Part shown: in pieces, positions 22,458 through 34,335 of the stretch | Numbering within the stretch: position 1 is the first letter of the stretch | How the letters are laid out: every line of letters begins with the position of its first letter | Source: Buxus sempervirens | Lineage: Eukaryota > Streptophyta > Magnoliopsida > Buxales > Buxaceae | DNA length: 64,000 nucleotides | NCBI GenBank assembly: GCA_947561395.2 | Contig: OX387193.1 | Span: 12,028,001-12,092,000 of the forward strand | Direction: 5' to 3' | Made by a program: the position numbers and the translations under genes | Notes under the pieces: model-generated | The model's database searches: none | The model's input: only the letters and a program-made list of their open reading frames with translations | Told to the model about the DNA's origin: nothing

Positions 22458-24034
22458 TAGGTGGAATTGAGCCATGTTTTGCTTGCTTGTATTTTGCTTG
22501 ATTTTTGTTGATGGTTTGATTGTTTGATTGATTGTAATGAGCATGATAAACTTGTGTGTTTTGTTTCTGAGAATCCAAGACCCATGAGAATAGGGTATGT
22601 GAGGTATGCTTGATTGTATTCAAAACCATGTTAGGAAACATAGATAGCCTCACCATGCTAGATTGCCATGTTTCCATGATAAGCATGTTTTGATTTAGGC
22701 CTTAATGCCATGAATATATAATCTGAAATTTTTTGAGAGATGTTTTGAATATGTCAAGCATGCTCACCATAATTGAATGCTATTTGTTGTATGATATGAT
22801 AACATGCCTCCATGTTTACATGATTGTATGAATGCATATGTAGATGAAGCATGCTAGGTTCTTTTTTTTTAATTGGATGTTCCCATGTTTATTTACTTCA
22901 AAAATGATCTCTATATCATGCCTTGGTGTGTATGGCTTGCATGGCTGCGAAAAAAGAGAGGCAAGGGTGGGACGTTGTGTTGAATGTGACCCAATTTTTC
23001 AAATGCACTTGTGCACTTTTTTTCTTTCTTACACAGCCTACCTATCACCTATAGGAAGTTGAACAAGAATGTGTGTAGCTTGGCGCACCGAGGTCGTTAC
23101 TTCGGAAAGCGAAAGTGAAAACATTCACCTTAGAGACTTTGAGCCAATGATGTGATGACATGGTGGATCTAGAATTCTGGTCATACACTAGGCTTGAGCT
23201 CTAAGTTGCCAATAAGCCAAAACCCAAAACCCCTACGCGAAGGTGGAGAAACACCCTTTTGGCCAAAATAAACCAAATGCGATGGGGAAAGGGTTTGTAA
23301 TTGAGGGAAGGCCGTCTTGCATGGCTCAGGTGGTCCAGGGCATGATATGGACACCATTTGGAAGGTAAACATGAGGTAACAAGGTAATTTAAACCTATTA
23401 TTTGTGGTAACTTCTATATTGTGTAAGTATCAAGCAGGGTGTCCATTTGTTGGGATTTTGTTTTCCCAGAAAATTGCTTTTAAGCCTAGGATTGGTGTAG
23501 CCCTTAGACAGAGTTTTTTCTCTTCTTAGGTGTCATTCTACCCAAATGTCCATAGGAGGCACCTAAAAATCCCAAAATCCATGCATTGGGTGTCCATTTT
23601 GGGGGAGGGAGCCTAGGCCCTCCTATGTATGAATATTACTAATCCTTTGTTTTGCAGAAAATTTGTGTGTGAAGGACACCCAGGAGCTGCTGGTGCAAAG
23701 GGTCTTTTCCTTTTTAGTTTAAAAATTCTCATTCTCAAGCCCAAGGAGGCCAAAATTGTCATTTTTATTTTGATTCGTGCCCTCGAAGGCCAATTTGTAT
23801 TGTAACATATTTCTTTTATTATAAGAGATCTGTTTGTGCATATTTATGGTCTCCCCATACACCTTCATGAAATTCTTGGTCTAAGCGGGCTTTTAATGCC
23901 GTTTGATGTGCCAAATGCCCAATCTGGGGCAGTCTGGAAGCCACCCAATGGTGAACAATGTGTTTGGGCATTTAACTAAGCTAATGAAACCAATTGGAAA
24001 AAGAAACAAATCGAAAATCTCATTTTCGGCTTGC

Positions 24035-24121
24035 AACCGTCCTGAGTATGCGGTTGTCTGCATTTTCGATGCAACCGCATGTATCATACGGTTTGAGCCA
24101 AACCGTCCTGAATGTACAGTT
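24035..24121. promoter_or_regulatory. Three 21-nt inverted repeats in the leader
   Basis: AACCG-N11-CGGTT at 24035-24055 and 24073-24093, and a variant with CAGTT at 24101-24121. The third Tat copy has the first of these at the equivalent place (61149-61169) before it is truncated. Confidence 0.8.
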
Positions 24122-24852
24122 TTAAGCCGAAATCCCATTCTAGCCTTGCTAATTAAACATTTCGGGGTCCTTTTATCCCTAAGCCATATAAGCAAGTGGG
24201 CAGGTGTGCTAAATAAGATAAATGGCATATAAACCATTCCAAATACACCCAAATCAAGAGATTAAGGTCATTTTTAACATTTTCACCTAAATTGAACAAA
24301 TCAACTCAACTCAAAGGTGAAAATGATAAAATAAAAGTTGGCTCAAACCAAAAAACAGGTCAAGCACCTCAAATAGGGGGTTAGGTCCACATTGGGCTCT
24401 TTTTGTCCAATTTGAACACTTAACCCATCTTAAGTGAAGTAAATGATTAAAAGAAAATTGGTTCAAATAACCAACCTAATCATGCTTCAACCTCAAGAAT
24501 TGAACTTGGAAATCACAATAAGCTTCCAAAGCATGTTTTAAGCCTAAAGTGGGATCTAAACCAAGAGTAAAAGGAAAAGAAGCTCAACTCTTTTGAAATG
24601 GAACAAATTCCAACCAAAAATAAGAAATCTTTAATCACAAAGTGTTCAAACTTTTAAGATTTCAACTCATTGGGTCACTTGGAAACCTTTGAATTCCAAG
24701 CAAGTGATCATTTAAAGATCCAATGAAAGAAAATTTCAAATAAACCACCACCTTAAAGGCAAATTGAGTCTCTTTTTAACTCAAAACACTTAAGGCAGGA
24801 AATCAAAAATTTTTTAGGCATCTGAAGGCCTTGGAATTTCAGAAAATCAAGT

Positions 24853-25490
24853 CATAGGATCCCTGGAAGCCTGAAATTCCAGACTTTTTCAAAATCTTCA
24901 TAGGCCTTCTAAAGCCTGAATTTAGAAACTCATAGGATCCCTGGAAGCCTGAAATTCCAGACTTTTTCAAAATCTTCATAGGCCTTCTAAAGCCTGAATT
25001 TAGAAACTCATAGGATCCCTGGAAATCTGAAATTCCAGACTTTTTCAAAATCTTCATAGGCCTTCTAAAGCCTGAATTTAGAAACTCATAGGATCCCTGG
25101 AAGCCTGAAATTCTAGACTTTTTCAAAATCTTCATAGGCCTTCTAAAGCCTGAATTTAGAAACTCATAGGATCCCTGGAAGCCTGAAATTCCAGACTTTT
25201 TCAAAATCTTCATAGGCCTTCTAAAGCCTGAATTTAGAAGCTCATAGGACCCCTGGAAGCCTGAAATTCCAGACTTTTTCAAAATCTTCATAGGCCTTCT
25301 AAAGCCTGAATTTAGAAACTCATAGGACCCCTGGAAGCCTGAAATTCCAGACTTTTTCAAAATCATCATAGGCCTTCTAAAGCCTGAATTTAGAAACTCA
25401 TAGGATCCCTGGAAGCCTGAAATTCCAGACTTTTTCAAAATCTTCATAGGCCTTCTAAAGCCTGAATTTAGAAAATCATAGGCCCCTGAA
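24853..25490. repeat. 78-bp minisatellite, about 8 copies
   Basis: The unit is made of two related halves: a 32-bp half (CATAGGCCTTCTAAAGCCTG...) and a 46-bp half (CATAGGATCCCTGGAAGCCTG...). So it is an older 2-unit duplication. The copies are over 95 % alike by eye. Because 78 is divisible by 3, the minus strand stays open for 202 codons of a 26-residue repeat. I regard that as a by-product, since the array lies in the predicted leader intron. Degenerate half-units continue to about 25570. Confidence 0.92.
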
Positions 25491-25814
25491 AGCCTGCGTA
25501 ATTTCGGGAGGTTGTGGAAGCCTTAATTCCAAAGCATAAGCCCTTGGAAGCTTGTGTAATTCCAAGTATCGAGTTTGTCTAAGGTTTTTTACTTTGGACA
25601 TCTCATTTCTGTGGGACATGTTGGAGGCCCTAGAATACTCCAACAAAATTTCTGAGGTTTGATCTTTTTCGTATCAATCACTTCGTCTTAATAAGGTTAT
25701 TTTAACCATAAATAAAAAAATAAAAAAATATGGATACAAAGAAAACCCCAAACTCATGTTCACCAAGCCTACATGCATGCATGCATAGGTGTCTAAAATT
25801 GATTTAGGGGGGTA

Positions 25815-25851
25815 CTAACATTTTTCCCTTTTGTCTTTTTCTTTTACTAAG
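25815..25851 (+). promoter_or_regulatory. Predicted splice acceptor before gag
   Basis: A branch-point-like CTAAC (25815-25819) is followed by a near-pure pyrimidine run (TTTTTCCCTTTTGTCTTTTT) and ACTAAG (AG at 25850-25851). It sits 61 nt before the gag start codon. A second, weaker acceptor (GTTCTCAG) ends near 25894. Confidence 0.6.
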
Positions 25852-25912
25852 GTACTAAGTTCTTACTGCAACCATTGCTCCCCGACGTTCTCAGAGATTA
25901 AAAGCTGCCACC

Positions 25913-27375
25913 ATGAACCCTACTGAAGAACAATCTACTGTTTCGGCTGAGGCCTTTGCTCAACTGCAAGAGCAAGTGGCAGGGATGACCAAACTATTGG
26001 AAAATTTGCTGGCCAACCAAGCCGCTCAGGCTCAGGTGCAGGCGCAGCAGGCACAGGCTCAGGTTCACCAAGCCTCATCATCCCACAATGCACCACCACA
26101 AGCTCCACCCCAGACTGAACTTCCACCACCAGTCCAACCTATCCCACCTCAACCTGAACTCTCTCAGCCAAACCCCGAGCCTATCCTGATCCGGGAGGAG
26201 GAATCTCAATGTGATAGGGAAAAGGAGAAAGAGAAGGAGAGACTGAGGGTAGAGGTTGAAAGAAAATTTTTGGACAAGCTGGAGTCCATTCAAGAGGAAC
26301 TGAAAGAAGTGAGGGGGATCAACACGTTGGGAGGTACCAACTTTCAAGATCTCTGCTTGTACCCCGACGCATGCTTACCGGCCAAATTTAAGTGCCCGGA
26401 CTTTGAGAAGTATGACGGCACAGGGTGCCCAATGAGCCATCTGAAGCTCTACTGCGGGGCATTATGCCAGTTCGGCCGGGATGACGGCATTTTGATCCAA
26501 CTGTTCCAGAGAAGCCTGACAGGGGCAGCTTTGAGGTGGTTCGCAACAGTGGACCACGGCAGAATCAGAAGGTGGAAAGATCTGGCTGACGCTTTCCTAG
26601 CCCAATACAGATTCAATGCTGACATCGTGCCAGATAGGTATGATATGATGAAGATGAACAAGGGAAGAGAAGAGACAGTCAGGCAATATGCCAAAAGGTG
26701 GAGGGAAGCCGCCTCTCAAGTTAGGCCTCCCATGATGGAACCAGAAATGGTTACCACCTTCATTGGCACACTAGGGCAGCCATTTTACAATCACTTGGTG
26801 GGTCAGATTACCACTAGTTTTGCCGCTCTAGTGCAAGTTGCAGACCGGATCGAGGATGGAATCAGATCCGGGCGAATTTATGACCACACTGCCTCGGCTC
26901 GTCAGCAGGAGCCCACTTCTGATCCTTTTGCCCAGAAGCAGAAAAATGGGGCAAGAAGGAGTGGAGGAAAGAAAGAAGGGGAAGTAAACATGGTACAACC
27001 CCAACCACCAAAAACCCCATCCAGATCAATATTGCTGCACCTCCACCCAGTCCAGTGCAGCCACAATCGACCTATCAAAACCCTCTCAACATTAATGTTC
27101 CTCAAGCAGCAATGCCCAACCAAAAAAGGGTATTCTCTAAAGAGGAGAGAGACGCTTGGATGGCGTCCAGAAGGAGCAGGGTCCTTTCCCCTCTTCCTGT
27201 GACTCCATCCCAGCTATTGCCATCTTTGTTAAACGCGGGGTATGTCACCCTGAAAGAACCAAATCCGAATGCTTCAAAGGGAAAGAATTTCGATCCCTCC
27301 ACCACCTGTGAATACCATATGGGTGCACCAGGACACCCTACAGACAGGTGTTGGCCATTAAAACATGCCATCTAG
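25913..27375 (+). pseudogene. gag: Gag of the outer Tat element (frameshift and stop)
   Basis: The capsid/nucleocapsid precursor that packages element RNA. From ATG 25913 there is a Gln-rich N-terminal helix (MTKLLENLLANQAAQAQVQ) and a Pro-rich linker. An acidic/basic coil (REKEKEKERLRVEVERKF) follows, then the retrotransposon gag domain at about residues 150-325 (CPMSHLKLYCGALC, FQRSLTGAALRWF, RYDMMKMNKGREETVRQYAKRW, FIGTLGQPFYNHLVG). At about 27015, in an A5/C4 context, the frame shifts. The rest, with a knuckle-like C-x2-H-x5-H-x4-C (CEYHMGAPGHPTDRC), continues in another frame and ends at TAG 27373-27375, which looks like a former CAG. The element therefore cannot make an intact Gag from this copy unless the indel is a sequencing error. 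Confidence 0.9.
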
Positions 27376-30064
27376 GATTTGATCGATCAGGGAACCCTGT
27401 TGTTTAACACGGCTGCACCCTCTCCCGCCAGGACTGACATTGGTCAGAATCCTCTGCTCCAGCATAATGGGGCCGGTCCTTCCAATTTTGTAGGGACCGT
27501 CTCTTCTAGATCTAGGACGTTTGATCCCTCGCAATTAATTGCACCAATAGGGACGTCCGTTAGGGTCTATTTTGACCAGGAAGAGATAGGGGAACAAATC
27601 AATGTCATTTCTGGAAATAATGGAAATGGCAAGACTGCAGAGGACATTAATGCCTCTTTAAACCGGGCCGCTTCTCTCATGGCCCAGCTTAATGTAACCA
27701 AACCCCCCCTCATTATTAATTGCAACCAGGCTGTTGCTTCCCCACCTACTCCATCATCCAAACCATCTTTGGTCATTTATTATGACCCCACCACCGCATC
27801 AATTACATCTGTTTCCTCTCAGACCTTAAAATCCTCTCAACCCAAGGAACCCAGGCAATCTTCGCCTCTGGTTATTGAGGTGCCTTCTTCTAACCTTATT
27901 CCCACATCAACTCCTGCACCAAGGTCTCATCTCCAGCCCTTGGTATTTAACGTTCCTAAACCCTCCTATTCAGAAACTTCTGTACCTTGGAATTACAGCG
28001 AGGGTTATACAACCACTATCCCAGTGGCCAAGAACCAGGGTCAGGAGGAGGTAAACCTCATGACAAGATCAGGGAGGTGTGTGGAAGGAAAAGAACAAGA
28101 AAAGAAAGAGGCAGAGCAAGTCTAGAAAGGAAAGGCCAAGATAGGGGAGGACGCCCCCCAGGTCGACAGTAAGGAGGCAGAGGACCTCCTAAAGATACTG
28201 AAAAAGAGTGAATTCAATATTGTCGACCAACTAACCAAGGTCCCTGCCCAGATATCAATACTGGGATTATTGCTTAATTCAGAAAAGCATAGGGACTCAT
28301 TAATGAAAGTACTCCAGAGCGCCCACGTGCCCAAAACAATTGAGCCAGACCAGCTCGGCATGATGATCGGCCAGATTTTATCTCCCAATGTAATAAGTTT
28401 TTCAGAAAGCGAGATAAGCCCTGGTGGATGTTATCACATGGACCCTTTGCACATCACTGTGCTCTGTAAGGGTAGCATGATAGCCAGGGTCCTAATTGAC
28501 AATGGGTCAGCCTTAAACGTCTGTCCCCTGGTAACATTTGTGCGGCTTGGTCTGGACCAATCCAAGATAAAACAGAACGGGAGGATTGTGAGAGCTTTTG
28601 ATAGCTCCAAAACACACTCCCTGGGAGAGATTGAACTGCCGATTACCATCGGACCGAATATCTTTAATATCACATTCGAAGTGATAGATATTCATGCTGC
28701 CTTCAATCTACTTCTGGGAAGGCCGTGGATCCACTCAGCTAGGGCTATACCCTCCACTCTTCATCAAAGAGTAAAATTTATAAGAGGCCAAAGGGTGATA
28801 ACGGTCCTAGCCGAGAGCCTAGTCCCTCCCGTCATATCACCGGACGTACCTTTTATTAATGTGGAATTAACTGCAGACAAAATTGCCTTTCACTCTTTTC
28901 AGTTCGAAACAGTCAACTTCATACCTGGGGGGTGTCTAAAAAAGAATGAGAAGTTGACATGCGCCAATAAGATGGTGGAGAAGGTCTTAAAAGATTGCAA
29001 TTTCCACCCAGGGAAGGGGTTGGGTATTAACCTGCAAGGAAGGGTGACACCCATAGAGGCACAAAGGCTGGTCCCACGAGTAGGACTAGGGATTAAAATG
29101 AGAAGATGGAAGAGGGGACCACAGAAAGAAAATGGTAATGAGAGGGAAAAGAATCAAGGAAAGTTCCCTCATTTAAGGGAAACTTTCCCGAAGCCCTCTC
29201 ATACCATTCAATTGGCTCCTCCTACAGATTCCGCCAAGCCTCCGTATTTTAACGACAACCCTTTTAGAAAACCTTTTACCTCAACCCTTCAACCTTTTAT
29301 CCCCCTTTCCCCCACTTTGGCGCCCAAAGCCACGGGTGAGCCTGAGCCACTGCCACAAGAGCAGCAGGATTTCACGGAAGAGATAGGGGCATTCTTTGCA
29401 ATGGCGGAAGATGAAGGAAGAAAGAAAGCAGAAAAAGAGGCTCCTTTTATTGATTGGGCCTCAATCAAGATTCCTGATGAAGTCACCTCTGAACTCAGCC
29501 CCGAAGCAGAAAAGGGTAGTTTTTCAAATCCGGTAATGATGGTATCGGATCAAGAGTTTGAGGAAGAACAGGTTTGCACTATACCACCTGTTCCAGAGGG
29601 CTTTGTACTGAAAAATTGGGAAGAGATCCCTTTGACATTTGAGGCTGCATATGGTTGGCAATCAGCTGCGGCCTCCAAAAAAAAACTCCATTAGTGGATT
29701 GCCCTTTTCCTGAAGGTTTTAATGAACCTTCATCTTCAGGAAAAGCCTTTTTAGAAGGTTCTCAAAAAACCCAAAAAGATTTTTCAATTTTTTCTAGAAA
29801 ATCTAAAGCTTTCAAAATGGTCCAGACTGCTTATGAGCCATATATACAGACTGAGCTAGAGCAAGTTGAATACGACTTCGACCTCGAGCTCGACTTCGAC
29901 CTAATGGGGATCGAAGAGGAGATCGAGGCCGAAGACGATGACCTTCCAAGAGAAATATCATATCAATTGGAACGTCACGAAAAGGGTATTCAACCTAATA
30001 TTGAAGAAACCATTTCCATAAACCTGGGAACCGAAGAGGACCCAAAAATTGTAAAGATTGGTGC
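27376..30064 (+). pseudogene. pol: Spacer, aspartic protease and G-patch-like region
   Basis: After a low-complexity Ser/Pro/Thr spacer, a second TAG occurs at 28123-28125, in frame. The protease follows (about 28270-28800): active-site LIDNGSALNVCP and a C-terminal NLLLGRPWIHSARAIPS. The string GKGLGINLQGRVTPIE at about 29012-29060 is G-patch-like, a feature of Tat and Ogre proteins between PR and RT. A frameshift lies in an A9 tract at about 29677-29685. An acidic linker (YDFDLELDFDLMGIEEE) then leads to another frameshift at about 30060 before RT. Protease residues are intact but are separated from Gag and RT by these lesions. Confidence 0.88.
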
Positions 30065-31970
30065 ATGCTTGTTGATATGCAACAGAGGGAAATGTCCCAA
30101 TTCTTGGCCGATTACAAAGACGTGTTCGCATGGTCTTATCGGGATATGCCAGGATTGGATACAGACATGGTTGTATACAGGCTGCCGATCCTGCCAGGAG
30201 TAAAGCCTATTAAGCAGAAATTGAGAAGGTTGAAACCAGAGTGGACTTTAAAAGTCAAGGATGAAGTGGTGAAACAGTTTCAAGCCGGGTTTTTGGCAGT
30301 ATCCACATACCCTGATTGGCTAGCTAATATAGTCCCGGTTCCAAAGAAGGATGGAAAAGTCAGGATGTGTGTGGATTACAGAGACTTGAATAAGGCGAGC
30401 CCGAAGGATGATTTTCCATTGCCACACATCGACATCTTGGTTGATAATACGGCAGTGCACAGCTTGTTCTCTTTTATGGACGGCTTTTCTGGATATAACC
30501 AAATCAAAATGGCAAAGGAGGATCAAGAGAAAACCGCTTTTATCACTCCTTGGGGAACCTTTCACTACACAGTCATGCCTTTTGGATTGAAGAATGCCGG
30601 GGCAACATATCAGCGAGCCATGACGGCCCTTTTCCATGATATGATCCACAAAGAAATGGAGGTCTATGTGGATGATATGATCGCCAAATCATGTGAAGAG
30701 GAAGACCACTTGATCAATCTAAAGAGGGTATTTGACCGTCTAAGGAAGTACAGCTTAAGGCTTAATCCAGCAAAGTGTGTCTTTGGAGCCACATCAGGGA
30801 AATTATTAGGATTCATTGTAAGCAGAAGAGGGATTGAGATAGACCCGTCTAAAGCCAAGGCAATCATTGAGATGCCATCTCCTAAGACTGAAAAAGAAGT
30901 TAGGGGCTTTCTGGGAAGAATTTAGTATATTAGCCGGTTCATAGCACAGCTCACTGCTATTTGCGAGCCGATCTTTAAGCTTCTAAGGAAGAATAACCCA
31001 ACTATATGGAATGAGGATTGCCAGCAAGCATTCGACAAAATAAAGGATTATTTGTTAAATCCTCCTGTTCCAGTACCGCCAACTCCAGGAAAACCATTGA
31101 TTCTGTATCTATCAGTTTTAGAAACATCAATGGGATGTGTATTGGGGCAGCATGATGAAACAGGCAGAAAAGAAAAGGCTATCTACTATTTGAGCAAGAA
31201 GTTTACAAATTATGAGACGAGATATTCGCCTTTGGAAAAGACTTGTTGCGCTTTGGTCTGGGCAACTCAGAGGCTTAGGCACTATTTCTTAAGCTATTCA
31301 ACTTTGTTGATTTCCAGGATGGATCCGTTGAAATATCTGTTCGAAAAGCCGGCTTTAACTGGTAGAACAGCGAAGTGGCAGCTTTTGCTTTCAGAATTCG
31401 ACCTGACATATGTCACTCAGAAAGCAATTAAAGGTCAGGCAATTGCTGATCATCTAGCTGAGCATCCATTACCAGATTATCAACCTCTTAAGACGAATTT
31501 CCCTGATGAGGCTATCTTATTTGCTGAAGAGGAAGAAAGTGAAGACTCCTGGCAGATGTTCTTTGATGGGGCTGCAAATATGAATGGAAATGGGATCGGC
31601 GCAGTATTAGTAAAGCCAGATGGTTCACATATCCCAATCGCAGTGAAATTGAGGTTTCAGTGCACGAACAACATAGCAGAGTATGAGGCATGTATAATCG
31701 GATTACAGGCTGCTCTAGATCATGATGTTCAAGAACTTGACGTATATGGAGATTCGAGTCTTATCATCTTCCAAACAACTGGGGAATGGAAAACCAAAGA
31801 TCATAAATTGATCCCATATCACCAATATTTGGAAGAAATGAGTACCAAATTTACTCGAATTTCCTTTAGCTATATGCCAAGGGCTAAGAATCAGTTTGCG
31901 GACGCCTTGGCGACATTGGCCTCAATGGTCAGTATTCCAGAAGGGGTAGACATACAACCGCTTGAAATTG
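30065..31970 (+). pseudogene. pol: Reverse transcriptase with two RNase H domains
   Basis: RT fingers/palm: KIKQKLRR-type start (GVKPIKQKLRRLKPEW), DGKVRMCVDYRDLNKAS, FSFMDGFSGYNQI, TPWGTFHYTVMPFGLKNAG and catalytic YVDD (in EVYVDDMIAKS, about 30660). TAG at 30923-30925 interrupts the frame at the thumb. Then come a connection/first RNase H (LILYLSVLETSMGCVLGQHD ... YSPLEKTCCALVWA) and a second, archaeal-type RNase H (MFFDGAANMNGNG, NIAEYEACIIGLQAAL, DVYGDSSLII, FADALATLAS) with the D-E-D-D residues in place. The dual RNase H arrangement is diagnostic of the Tat lineage. Confidence 0.93.
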
Positions 31971-33279
31971 AAGTCAGAGACGAGCCGGCTTACTGTCTTG
32001 TTGTAGAAGGAGCGCAAGAAACAGAAATACCATGGTTCCAGGATATCAAGAATTTCTTGGATAATCGAAATTTTCCAAAAAGCGCTAGTCCCACTGAAAA
32101 AAGAACAATACAGAGGTTAGTAGGACAGTTCCTTCTAAGTGGTGGGCAGTTATACAAGAGATCTTACAATAATGTTCTACTCAGATGCGTCACCAAGGTT
32201 GAAGCAGAAAGGTTGATTGAAACAGTGCACGGGGGAGTCTGTGGGCCGCACATGAATGGACACATGTTCGCAAGGAAAATATTGCGATTGGGATATTATT
32301 GGTCTACAATGGAGCACGATTGTTGCCTACATGTTAAGAGATACCATTTGTGCCAAGTATACGCTGACAATAAGCATGCACCACCAAGTGAGCTGCATAG
32401 CATGACCTCTCCATGGCCTTTCTCTATGTGGGGTATTGATGTCATTGGGATGATTTCTCCTAAAGCGTCAAATGGATACCGGTTCATTCTAGTGGTAATT
32501 GATTATTTCACAAAGTGGGTTGAAGCTGCTTCGTATGCAAATATCACAGGAAACCATGTTCTTAAGTTTCTAAAGCACAACATAATTTGTCGCTATGGGT
32601 TGCAAAAGCCATAGTTTCAGATAATGCTTCAAATATTAAGAACAAGGATATGAAGAAGATGTGTGAGCAGTTTCAGATAACTCATCACAAGTCAGCCCCT
32701 TACAGGCCAAAGATGAATGGAGCAGTAGAAGCGGCAAATAAGAACATAAAGAAAATAATCCAGAAGATGGTAGTGAGCTATAGAGATTGGCACGAGATGT
32801 TACCATTTGCTCTCCATGCTTACAAAACCTCGATCCGAACTTCTACTGGGGCAACGCCGTATTCCTTGGTTTATGGAACAGAGGCAGTCTTACCTGTTGA
32901 AGTAGAAATCCCTTCATTAAGAGTGCTTATGGAAACAGAGCTTGAAGAGGCTGAATGGGTTCAGTCTAGATATGAGCAACTTAATTTGATAGAAGAAAAG
33001 CGGTTGAATGCGCTTTGCCACGGTCAACTGTATCAGAGGAGAATGGCCAGAGCCTACAACAAGAAAGTGAAGCCCAGAGCTTTCCAAGTGGGTAATTTAG
33101 TCTTAAAGAAGATATTACCATTTCTGGAAGACCCTCGCGGAAAGTTTAAGCCAAATTGGGAGGGACCTTATGTAGTGAAGAAGGTCTTGTCAGGAGGCGC
33201 TCTTATCTTGACAGAAATGGACGGGGCAGATTTTCCTGAGCCAATCAACTCCGATGCGGTCAAACAATATTTCCCTTGA
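31971..33279 (+). pseudogene. pol: Integrase
   Basis: The zinc-binding region (about 32220-32355) has the His residues, but the first Cys of the final C-x2-C is Tyr (RYHLCQ, codon 32342-32344). The catalytic core shows D in MWGIDVIG (about 32438), D in VSDNASN (about 32620) and E in MNGAVEAANKNIKK (about 32727). A one-base loss near 32606 puts the second half in another frame (from GYGLQK to AIVSDN). The C-terminal part (FQVGNLVLKKILPFLEDPRG, NWEGPYVVKKVLSGGALIL) is normal and ends at 33279. No chromodomain is seen, as expected for Tat. The Cys change and the frameshift each disable it. Confidence 0.92.
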
Positions 33280-34335
33280 AGGAATATCACAAAGAAATGA
33301 TCCGAGGCCATTTTTCCGTTATCCCTCACAAATTTTAATATCCCTAGATTAAACCAAGTTGAGCCTGTTCGTGTTTTAAAGAACCCAAAGTGGAGCTTAC
33401 AGTCGCGACTGGGGCAGGGTTAATAGAAAAAAAACACAAAAAGGAAAAATGCAAAGAAAGGCCAAATACAAAGAAAAGGAAAAAAGGCCAATATTGGGAA
33501 TGGGGGGTCGCATCCATTATGGCTGTAAGCCCAGTTGTCCCATTTTCAAGATGTCGAAATTTTGAGCCTATAATAACCTTCTTTCATAAACTCAACCCAG
33601 CCTTCATTTCGTCCTATCGGTCAAGTCCTCGGTGATCTGGGTGTATTCCTTCAAGATCGAGATGTTGGAAGGGCAATGACGGAATAAATAAGCCGGTCCT
33701 AGTGAAAACCGTAACAGGCACTAGGGGCAATATTGGCAAAAAGAAGGCAAAAGAAAAAAGAATAAAAGAAAAGAAAGAAACAAGAAAAAGGTCACCAACC
33801 GCACTTGGGATACAGATTGAACCAAACCGCCCTTTTTCTACGGTTTTGGCAAAAGGGCTATGCAACCGCATCTTGAAGACGGTTTTGGCTAAACCGTTCT
33901 GAATGCGCGGTTTTGTGCAGCAGAATTGAATTGAGCAGATTTTCTGCACAGGACTGAACCAGTAGGCTATGACATACCCCCTGGAAGTGGGAAGGAAACT
34001 TGGGGATGAGTCTAAGGGTTCCAAGGGGGACGAAATGGCTTCCTCCTCATTAACTGAACTACCCTTTTTGCCTAGCTTACTTCAATTCATCCAACTATAT
34101 GGGATTAAAGCATTATGGACCAATTTACAACAAAAACACATAAAAATGAAAAATTATATTTTGGCCAATGATGAGAAATCAATGACTTTTCATTAAAACT
34201 GTCAGTTTTTACAAGCATATGAGAGTTCTGAGGCCAATAGTATAAAAACCTATTTTGTATTCTCTATCTTTCCACTAGTGGAGTTTCTCTTTGTACAGAA
34301 GTGTAAAAAAGGAAAAAAATATACAATAAAAGTGG
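33280..34335. other. Conserved gap between pol and antisense gene A1
   Basis: About 33335-33760 is recognisably related to 38771-39185 in the inner family (TCCCTAG, TTGAGCC, TTACAGTC, GGGGCA, TTTCATAAACT, TTTCGTCCTAT, GTGAAAACCGTAAC, GGCAATATTGGCAAAAAG). It holds a perfect palindrome CAGTCGCGACTG (33401-33412) and a stem CCTAGTG...CACTAGG (about 33697-33724). Four 21-nt inverted repeats follow (33797-33912). The A1 3' UTR (about 34150-34335) is also conserved between families. It likely contains the 3' processing signals of both converging transcripts. Confidence 0.6.
33797..33912. promoter_or_regulatory. Four 21-nt inverted repeats after pol
   Basis: AACCG-N11-CGGTT at 33825-33845, 33864-33884 and 33892-33912, preceded by a degenerate copy at 33797. 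The inner family shows no obvious 23-nt site at the matching place. Confidence 0.8.

Larger units (their letters stand above)
22458..25912 (+). other. Non-coding leader of the outer element with predicted leader intron
   Basis: 3.45 kb without a supported frame. It holds three 21-nt inverted repeats (24035-24121) and a 78-bp minisatellite (24853-25490). The LTR donor at 20743 and a strong acceptor at 25851 define a possible 5.1-kb intron. Its removal would join the R region to a leader of about 61 nt just before the gag ATG (context GCTGCCACCATGA). Sequence similar to 22458-24060 lies at 59534-61169 in the third Tat copy, showing that the leader is conserved. Confidence 0.7.

Noticed and set aside
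24839-25447. 202-codon minus-strand frame with 26-residue repeats
   Set aside because: It follows from a 78-bp tandem repeat with no internal stop, in the predicted leader intron. There is no non-repeat coding flank and no promoter.
25935-26694. Minus-strand frames over gag
   Set aside because: Shadow frames of the gag coding strand.
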